5,865 nucleotides of DNA from Microbacteriaceae bacterium (GTDB lineage Bacteria; Actinomycetota; Actinomycetes; Actinomycetales; Microbacteriaceae): the NCBI GenBank assembly GCA_030725885.1, contig JANRET010000057.1, forward strand, positions 1 through 5,865. Reading direction: 5' to 3'. Under the pieces are notes generated by a model. The model ran no database searches and was not told the DNA's origin. It saw only the letters and a program-made list of their open reading frames with translations. Within the stretch, counting starts at the first letter, position 1, and each line of letters opens with the position of its first letter. Below are positions 1 through 5,865 of the stretch, piece by piece. The position numbers and the translations under genes were made by a program.

Positions 1-1
1 G

Positions 2-949
<948 letters not shown>

Positions 950-972
<23 letters not shown>

Positions 973-1330
973 CCTTTCGAAGTACTACCGCAATTTTGCG
1001 GGAATGGGCGTTCGCGGGGTAGTGCCCGCGGCGCAAATCCGAGCTGGCGGATTCGAGAAGCCGGATGACATCCTCGACAATGACCACCATGTCATCCGCA
1101 CTGCGGCGGCGGCTGCGAACGACGGATTGAGGCTCTTCCAGAACCGACACCCCGTGAGCCTGCAGGCCGCGCTTGCCATCGACCGTTCCATATTCGACGA
1201 GCGCACCGGGTTGCACGGTCGTGCCAGCGGGCAATGCCGAGGCGTGGAGGAATACCTCACTGCCGTCGTCACCCTGGATAAATCCAAAACCCTTGTCCTC
1301 GTCGAAGAACTTTACTTTTCCGGTTGGCAT
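950..1330 (-). CDS. Cold-shock domain protein with C-terminal extension (CspB-like)
   Basis: Single-stranded RNA/DNA-binding cold-shock protein, likely an RNA chaperone in the cytosol. The cold-shock domain is residues about 3-65: TGKVKFFDEDKGFGFI contains RNP1 (KGFGFI, 13-18), VFLH (26-29) is RNP2, and DGKRGLQA (51-58) is the usual end of the fold. A further 60 residues follow (126 in all, against about 67 for a minimal Csp) with a basic RSRRR patch (72-76), a helix around ADDMVVIVEDVIRLL (78-92) and LRRGHYPANAH (99-109); this extension is normal for actinobacterial CspB-type proteins (Rv0871 is similar in size as I recall). The ATG start at 1328-1330 is fixed by AAGGAGA at 1335-1341. It is the first gene of a likely two-gene operon with DUF3027, whose start overlaps this gene's end, and is transcribed away from the helicase pair. 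Confidence 0.93.
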
Positions 1331-1334
1331 AACG

Positions 1335-1341
1335 TCTCCTT
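1335..1341 (-). promoter_or_regulatory. Strong Shine-Dalgarno site of the cold-shock gene
   Basis: On the minus strand this reads AAGGAGA followed by CGTT and ATG, a near-ideal ribosome binding site. It is the strongest such site in the window and settles the csp start at 1330. Confidence 0.85.
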
Positions 1342-1359
1342 GAATCCTGACCTTTACCG

Positions 1360-1387
1360 AGGATACCTGTCGGCGCGATAAACTAAA
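1360..1387 (-). promoter_or_regulatory. Candidate promoter of the csp-DUF3027 operon
   Basis: On the minus strand, TATCCT (1360-1365) could be a -10 element (4 of 6 with TATAAT, TAnnnT form), with TTTAGT (1382-1387) 16 bp upstream as a weak -35 (3 of 6). Transcription would begin near 1353, giving an untranslated leader of about 23 nt. The assigned -35 overlaps the -10 proposed for the divergent gene. The match is modest, so this is a prediction by eye only. Confidence 0.35.
1379..1384 (+). promoter_or_regulatory. Candidate -10 element for a leaderless helicase-pair transcript
   Basis: TAAACT has the TAnnnT form and lies exactly 7 to 12 bases before the A of the ATG at 1391, the place expected if transcription starts on the start codon itself. 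There is no Shine-Dalgarno sequence before this ATG, which agrees with a leaderless mRNA, a common type in actinobacteria. No good -35 is seen at 17 bp; TTTACC at 1353-1358 is close to TTGACA but 20 bp away. Confidence 0.45.
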
Positions 1388-1390
1388 CGG

Positions 1391-3004
1391 ATGCCTTCTT
1401 CACACCTCGTCTCGGTTCGGTTGGGAATGTTGTCATTACGAGAACTCGAGAAACTCGTGTTGTCCCGTCCGTGGACGATGGGGCGCCAGCACGACCTCCA
1501 CGATGTGGCCGACACACTCCTGTCCCCTGAGTCGATTGTCCCGACGCTGCGTTCGCTCGCGCGGCCGACACTGATGTCCCTTATCTCTGGCACAGCGGAC
1601 GCGCTCGCCCGCGAGGTGATGCTCGCGGATGACGACGGAGCGGTGTACCCCGAAGTCACCGCACTGGTGCCCGCAATCCTCGATCAGTCGGTCCCCGCTG
1701 CACCCGCCACCTCCGGTGACAGCACCACGGTCGCTCTTCACAGCGTCATCGCGATTCGCGATCTCATCGATTGGGTTGCCCGCGACCCGATCCCGATGGG
1801 AGCCACGGGCGGCCTTCTTAAAGTCGAAGAAAAAATGCTCGCTGCCGGGCTGGTCGTTTCCGATGAGGACGCCGCAGCCCTCGTCGGAATTGCCCACACC
1901 GCCGGACTGGTGAACACGATTGATCGCCGCCTCTACGCCACCACCCGCGGCCTCGAGTTGATGGACAACCTAATCGGGTTGTGGACCGTCTGCGCAGAAT
2001 CGATTGGCTCTATCGTGAGCCGTTCAGTTCGCGAGGCTTGCGCCGCGGCGAGCCGGTACGACCTCGAGTTCATCGAATGGCTTATGCCGTTTCGTGATTC
2101 GTCCGAGTCACGCGAACTGACGACACTGTCGAACGGTTCCCGCTTGTTCGGTCTCACCGCTGGAGGTACGACCGAACTTGGGCGAGCTTTTCTTGACCCG
2201 AGCGCCGACGCCACTGCACAACTCTCTGATTTGTTCCCCGAGTTGCAGAATTCCGTTTACGTTCTTGATGACTTGAGCATCATCGCGCCGGGACCGGTGT
2301 CACGAGCCACCGCCGACTTCCTCTCACTCGTGTCCACACTTGAAACTCGGGGGCTCGCCCCCAAATATCGGCTTGATCAGTCGCTGATTCTGCGCGCCAT
2401 CGCCAACGGACAGACCGCCGATTCCATCGTCGCGCGACTGATGGAACTGTCACTCACCCCTGTCTCCCCCGCTGTCACATCGACGGTCGATGACACCTCG
2501 CGAAATGGACGGTTTATCGTCCTCAACGGCACCGGAACCGATACGGCAGCGAAAGCGTCCCACGCGGAACTCGGCGAGATGTTGTTGACGGATCCGAGGC
2601 TGCAACGGCTCGCCCCAATCAAGGTCGACGACTTTTCGGTCTTGTACGGAGCCTCACGCCTTCGAGTCGAAACTGCTCTCGCCGAAACTCGGTACACGGT
2701 TGTCTCACCAACACCCGAGATAATAGTGGTCGCGCCGGCGGCTCCGACCAAGCTTCTCGACCTCATCGAACACCTCCACGAGACAGGATTGGGATCGACT
2801 CACCTCGAGCGGGCACTCATGACCGCGGGAAAGTCGCGCAGCTCGGTGACGTTGCTGGTCGAAACCAGCACGGGCAACAGGACAATCACGCTCGAACCCC
2901 GGCACGTCGCGAACGGGCGTGTTCGAGGACTCGACACCGTTGCCGACGTCGAACGAACACTGCCCATTTCCGCCATCATCGAACTACTCGCGGTCGGGGA
3001 ATAA
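1391..3004 (+). CDS. Helicase-associated protein with XPB/Ssl2 N-terminal-like domain
   Basis: Partner-type protein usually encoded just before bacterial XPB (M. tuberculosis counterpart Rv0862c, which I recall as longer, about 750 aa). It has no Walker A or DEAH box and is not itself a helicase. Residues about 287-410 form the XPB/Ssl2 N-terminal-like domain (Pfam Helicase_C_3): VYVLDDLSIIAPGP (289-302), YRL (326-328), ANGQTAD (338-344), PVSP (357-360) and RNGRFIV (371-377). The N-terminal half is helical with pieces that look like winged helices, for example residues 145-192 (ending RLYATTRGLELM) and 210-268 (ending GTTELGRAFL). A final region (about 405-537) follows. No signal peptide. The ATG at 1391 has no ribosome site but a well-placed -10, so a leaderless start; ATG 1427 is an alternative. 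XPB follows 3 nt after the stop. Function is inferred: a structural or regulatory subunit for XPB in DNA repair or transcription. Confidence 0.88.
   Translation: MPSSHLVSVRLGMLSLRELEKLVLSRPWTMGRQHDLHDVADTLLSPESIVPTLRSLARPTLMSLISGTADALAREVMLADDDGAVYPEVTALVPAILDQSVPAAPATSGDSTTVALHSVIAIRDLIDWVARDPIPMGATGGLLKVEEKMLAAGLVVSDEDAAALVGIAHTAGLVNTIDRRLYATTRGLELMDNLIGLWTVCAESIGSIVSRSVREACAAASRYDLEFIEWLMPFRDSSESRELTTLSNGSRLFGLTAGGTTELGRAFLDPSADATAQLSDLFPELQNSVYVLDDLSIIAPGPVSRATADFLSLVSTLETRGLAPKYRLDQSLILRAIANGQTADSIVARLMELSLTPVSPAVTSTVDDTSRNGRFIVLNGTGTDTAAKASHAELGEMLLTDPRLQRLAPIKVDDFSVLYGASRLRVETALAETRYTVVSPTPEIIVVAPAAPTKLLDLIEHLHETGLGSTHLERALMTAGKSRSSVTLLVETSTGNRTITLEPRHVANGRVRGLDTVADVERTLPISAIIELLAVGE
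2996..3001 (+). promoter_or_regulatory. Shine-Dalgarno site of the XPB gene, inside the preceding gene
   Basis: GGGGAA lies 6 nt before the GTG at 3008 and within the last codons of the preceding gene. It supports GTG 3008 as the start, which also gives the expected N-terminus (MNGPLIVQSD..., as in mycobacterial XPB). Confidence 0.6.
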
Positions 3005-3007
3005 CGC

Positions 3008-4636
3008 GTGAACGGCCCCCTGATTGTCCAGAGCGATCGCACCGTCCTGCTCGAAGTCGGTCACGAGCACGCAACCGAAGCGCGTCATGCACTCGCGGTT
3101 TTCGCCGAACTCGAGCGCGCCCCCGAACACATTCACACCTACCGCATTACGCGTCTTGGACTGTGGAATGCGCGTGCCGCCGGGCACACCGCCGATGAAA
3201 TGCTCGAGACGCTCGAGACCTATTCCAAGTTCCCTGTGCCACCGGTCGTCGCAATTGACATCGCCGACACCGTGTCGCGGTACGGGCGAATTGTCGTTGA
3301 ACGCGACACCGATGGTCTGTACCTCGAAGCAGAATCCCCGGAGATTCTCGCCGAAGTCACGCGAACCTCGAAACTTGAGCCGTTGCTCGGGGCAATCACA
3401 AGCCCGACTGTGGTGCGTCTGAACGATTGGGCTCGCGGCATCGTCAAACAGGAATTGTTGGGAATCGGCTGGCCCGCTGAAGACCGAGCGGGCTTCACCG
3501 AGGGAACACCGATGACCGTCGCACTCGACAATTCGACCTGGGAACTTCGCGGCTACCAGCGCGAGGCCATCGACCTGTTCGATAAGAGTGGCGCCGGCGT
3601 CGTGGTCCTCCCGTGTGGGGCGGGCAAAACCGTCGTCGGAATTGGAGCGATGGTCGAAGGCCAGTCGTCCACGCTAATCCTCGTAACCAACTCGGTGTCA
3701 GCGCGGCAGTGGCGCGATGAAATCATCGCCCGGACCACCCTTTCGGCCGAGGATATTGGCGAATATTCGGGTGAAAAAAAGGAAATCAAGGCCGTCACGA
3801 TTGCGACTTATCACATCCTCACGGCAAAGCGCGCGGGTGCGTTCGCCCACCTTCCCCTGCTCGACGCCAACAACTGGGGACTCATTATCTATGACGAAGT
3901 TCACCTGCTCCCCGCTCCCGTTTTCAAGTTGACGGCAGACCTGCAGGCGCGTCGTCGTTTGGGGCTGACCGCGACACTGGTCCGAGAAGACGGCAAAGAG
4001 GGCGACGTCTTTAGCCTGATCGGCCCGAAGCGTTTCGACGCGCCGTGGAAGGAAATCGAGGCACAGGGGTTCATCGCACCGGCGCGTTGTGTGGAGGTTC
4101 GGGTGTTGCTCGAATCAGACGAGCGGATGGAATACGCCGTTGCGACCGAACGTCAACGGTTCCGAATCGCAGCGACGAGTCCCGCCAAACGTCCCATCAT
4201 TTCCAAATTGATTGCCCAACATCCCGATGATCAAATCCTCGTGATTGCTCAGTACCTCGACCAGATTGATGATGTGTCGGACTCCCTGGGTCTGCCGACA
4301 ATCACCGGAGCGACGCCCGTCGACGAACGCGAGGTGCTGTACGACAAGTTTCGAACCGGCGAGATTCGCGTGTTGCTCGTGTCCAAGGTCGCGAACTTTT
4401 CGGTCGACCTGCCCGATGCGTCCGTTGCGATTCAGATTTCGGGGTCGTTCGGTTCGAGGCAGGAAGAAGCACAGCGGCTCGGACGAATTTTGCGACCCAA
4501 GTCGGACGGGCGAAGCGCCGTCTTTTACACCGTGGTTGCTCGCGATACCGTCGAACAGGATTTCGCCCAGAACCGCCAGCGATTTCTTACGGAACAGGGT
4601 TACGCTTACGAAATTGTCGACGAAGGCGCGATTTAG
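3008..4636 (+). CDS. XPB-type superfamily 2 DNA repair helicase
   Basis: ATP-dependent 3'-5' DNA helicase/translocase of the XPB family; 542 aa, about the length of M. tuberculosis XPB (Rv0861c). Order of parts: XPB N-terminal domain (3-125, with QSDRTVLLEV, HTYRITRLGLW and GHTAD), a damage-recognition-like segment (about 135-175, GIGWPAED), then the two RecA lobes. Visible motifs: LRGYQREA (180-187), Walker A LPCGAGKT (201-208), DEVH box (296-299), LTAT (320-323), the XPB-specific RED motif (R326-E327-D328), motif V VLLVSKVANFSVDLP (455-469) and motif VI QRLGRILRP (489-497). All catalytic residues are present, so it should be active. The domain order matches human XPB. The gene is in an operon with the helicase-associated protein (3-nt gap) and probably translationally coupled to it. 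The role in nucleotide excision repair or transcription in bacteria is inferred. No Bax1-type nuclease gene is adjacent. Confidence 0.97.
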   Translation: MNGPLIVQSDRTVLLEVGHEHATEARHALAVFAELERAPEHIHTYRITRLGLWNARAAGHTADEMLETLETYSKFPVPPVVAIDIADTVSRYGRIVVERDTDGLYLEAESPEILAEVTRTSKLEPLLGAITSPTVVRLNDWARGIVKQELLGIGWPAEDRAGFTEGTPMTVALDNSTWELRGYQREAIDLFDKSGAGVVVLPCGAGKTVVGIGAMVEGQSSTLILVTNSVSARQWRDEIIARTTLSAEDIGEYSGEKKEIKAVTIATYHILTAKRAGAFAHLPLLDANNWGLIIYDEVHLLPAPVFKLTADLQARRRLGLTATLVREDGKEGDVFSLIGPKRFDAPWKEIEAQGFIAPARCVEVRVLLESDERMEYAVATERQRFRIAATSPAKRPIISKLIAQHPDDQILVIAQYLDQIDDVSDSLGLPTITGATPVDEREVLYDKFRTGEIRVLLVSKVANFSVDLPDASVAIQISGSFGSRQEEAQRLGRILRPKSDGRSAVFYTVVARDTVEQDFAQNRQRFLTEQGYAYEIVDEGAI

Positions 4637-4720
4637 TCCCCAACCGGATCCCACACGAGTTCACCCCCAACCCTGCGGCCGAATGCGGCGGGAAGACGCA
4701 CGAAACGCCATCATGGCGGG
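4637..4720. other. Intergenic gap between XPB and WXG100 genes
   Basis: 84 bp without a gene. I find no hairpin with a U-run after the XPB stop, so the XPB transcript may read into the next gene. The only structure of note is the palindrome at 4706-4718. Confidence 0.5.
4706..4718. repeat. Palindrome just before the WXG100 start codon
   Basis: CGCCAT (4706-4711), C, ATGGCG (4713-4718): perfect 6-base arms around one base, ending 2 nt before the ATG at 4721. CATCAT (4709-4714), inside it, is at the distance expected of a -10 element for a leaderless transcript (4 of 6 with TATAAT). It could be a repressor site or an RNA hairpin masking the start. An embedded ATG at 4713 runs straight into TGA (4722-4724), so it encodes nothing useful. 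Function is not shown. Confidence 0.35.
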
Positions 4721-5011
4721 ATGACCAGTTTCCACGTCGACGCCGGCGCTTTGGACGCCGCCGCGTCTCACATCACCCGGACTATCGATTCTCTTCACTC
4801 CGACATCGCAAGCCTCACCGCCCAGCTTCGCGGCCTCGAGGGAACGTGGTCAGGACCGGCAGCGCTCGCCTTCACAGGAGTTGTTGACGAGTGGACAACG
4901 AACAGCACGCGTGTCGCCGAATCGTTGAGTGACATCGGCATCGCACTTCGCACAATCCAAACGCACTACCTCGACACGGAACAGGCAAACCTGCGACTTC
5001 TCGGGCGTTGA
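4721..5011 (+). CDS. WXG100 (ESAT-6-like) type VII secretion protein
   Basis: Small helical-hairpin protein of the WXG100 family, exported by type VII secretion systems as dimers. Length is 96 aa, the family norm. The Trp-Ser-Gly turn is W43-S44-G45, in the centre between two amphipathic helices (about 8-40 and 47-92); a YxxxE motif (Y83 to E87), the C-terminal secretion signal, is present. The N-terminus FHVDAGALDAAASHI is typical and supports the ATG at 4721. That start has no well-spaced Shine-Dalgarno: GGCGGG ends directly against the ATG, so the mRNA may be leaderless or the gene may be read from XPB mRNA. No EccC, EccB or other secretion machinery gene is in the window, nor a second WXG100 partner, so its secretion partner must be elsewhere or it acts as a homodimer. 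The target or role is unknown. Confidence 0.92.
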   Translation: MTSFHVDAGALDAAASHITRTIDSLHSDIASLTAQLRGLEGTWSGPAALAFTGVVDEWTTNSTRVAESLSDIGIALRTIQTHYLDTEQANLRLLGR

Positions 5012-5017
5012 CAACGA

Positions 5018-5051
5018 AAAACGGGAGTGGCGCGAACGCCACCCCCGTTTT
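5018..5051. terminator. Bidirectional intrinsic terminator between WXG100 and groEL
   Basis: Left arm 5018-5032, loop CGAA (5033-5036), right arm 5037-5051. Fourteen of 15 positions pair; 5026 faces 5043 as A-C on the plus-strand RNA, but the same pair is a G-U wobble on the minus-strand RNA. The arms are flanked by A5 (5017-5021) and T4 (5048-5051), so both the WXG100 transcript and the convergent groEL transcript end in a hairpin with U residues. It lies 7 nt after the WXG100 stop and 12 nt after the groEL stop. Confidence 0.9.
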
Positions 5052-5062
5052 CGATGTTGGGG

Positions 5063-5865
<803 letters not shown>

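Noticed and set aside
3202..3219. Tandem CTCGAGACG / CTCGAGACC
   Set aside because: Two copies only, encoding LETLET in the XPB N-terminal domain; chance codon repetition.
4115..4654. Minus-strand open frame of 179 codons
   Set aside because: It lies wholly opposite the conserved second RecA lobe of XPB and has no domain signal.
4713..4724. Small ATG-GCG-GGA-TGA upstream mini-ORF overlapping the WXG100 start
   Set aside because: Three codons with no ribosome site; the overlap ATGA could couple translation, but it more likely results from the palindrome.

Overview
This window reads as chromosomal core DNA from a high-GC Gram-positive bacterium (Actinomycetota). GC is roughly 60% by eye, not counted. 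Every protein matches families I know from actinobacteria: mycobacterial-type SerC, DUF3027, a cold-shock protein with a C-terminal extension, an XPB helicase with its helicase-associated partner, a WXG100 protein, and a GroEL with a GGMGF tail. The set recalls the Mycobacterium tuberculosis Rv0884c (serC), Rv0883c (DUF3027), Rv0871 (cspB), Rv0862c and Rv0861c (XPB) region with the intervening genes removed. I would guess Micrococcales, possibly Microbacteriaceae, but the sequence alone does not prove this. I see no mobile element, tRNA, rRNA or CRISPR array.

Layout. The 3' part of serC (+) runs to 511 and overlaps the 3' end of the DUF3027 gene (-) by 4 nt; a hairpin covers both stop codons. 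The DUF3027 gene is preceded on the minus strand by a cold-shock gene (start 1330), and the two overlap, so they look like a csp-DUF3027 operon. A 60-bp divergent spacer (1331-1390) separates this operon from a plus-strand pair: a 537-aa helicase-associated protein (1391-3004) and an XPB superfamily 2 DNA helicase (3008-4636), 3 nt apart. After an 84-bp gap comes a small WXG100 gene (4721-5011). A strong hairpin at about 5018-5051 lies between it and the convergent groEL gene, whose C-terminal half fills the minus strand to the right edge.

How the genes relate. The helicase pair is the most interesting unit. The C-terminal half of the 537-aa protein contains a domain that can be aligned by eye with the N-terminal domain of the XPB protein next to it, and its N-terminal half looks like winged helices. 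This resembles, at the level of architecture, the XPB-p52 pair of eukaryotic TFIIH, and suggests that the two proteins form a complex in DNA repair or transcription. The csp-DUF3027 operon encodes an RNA/DNA-binding cold-shock protein and an acidic-tailed protein of unknown role. SerC (serine and pyridoxal phosphate synthesis), WXG100 (type VII secretion substrate) and GroEL (protein folding) are separate functions that happen to be neighbours.
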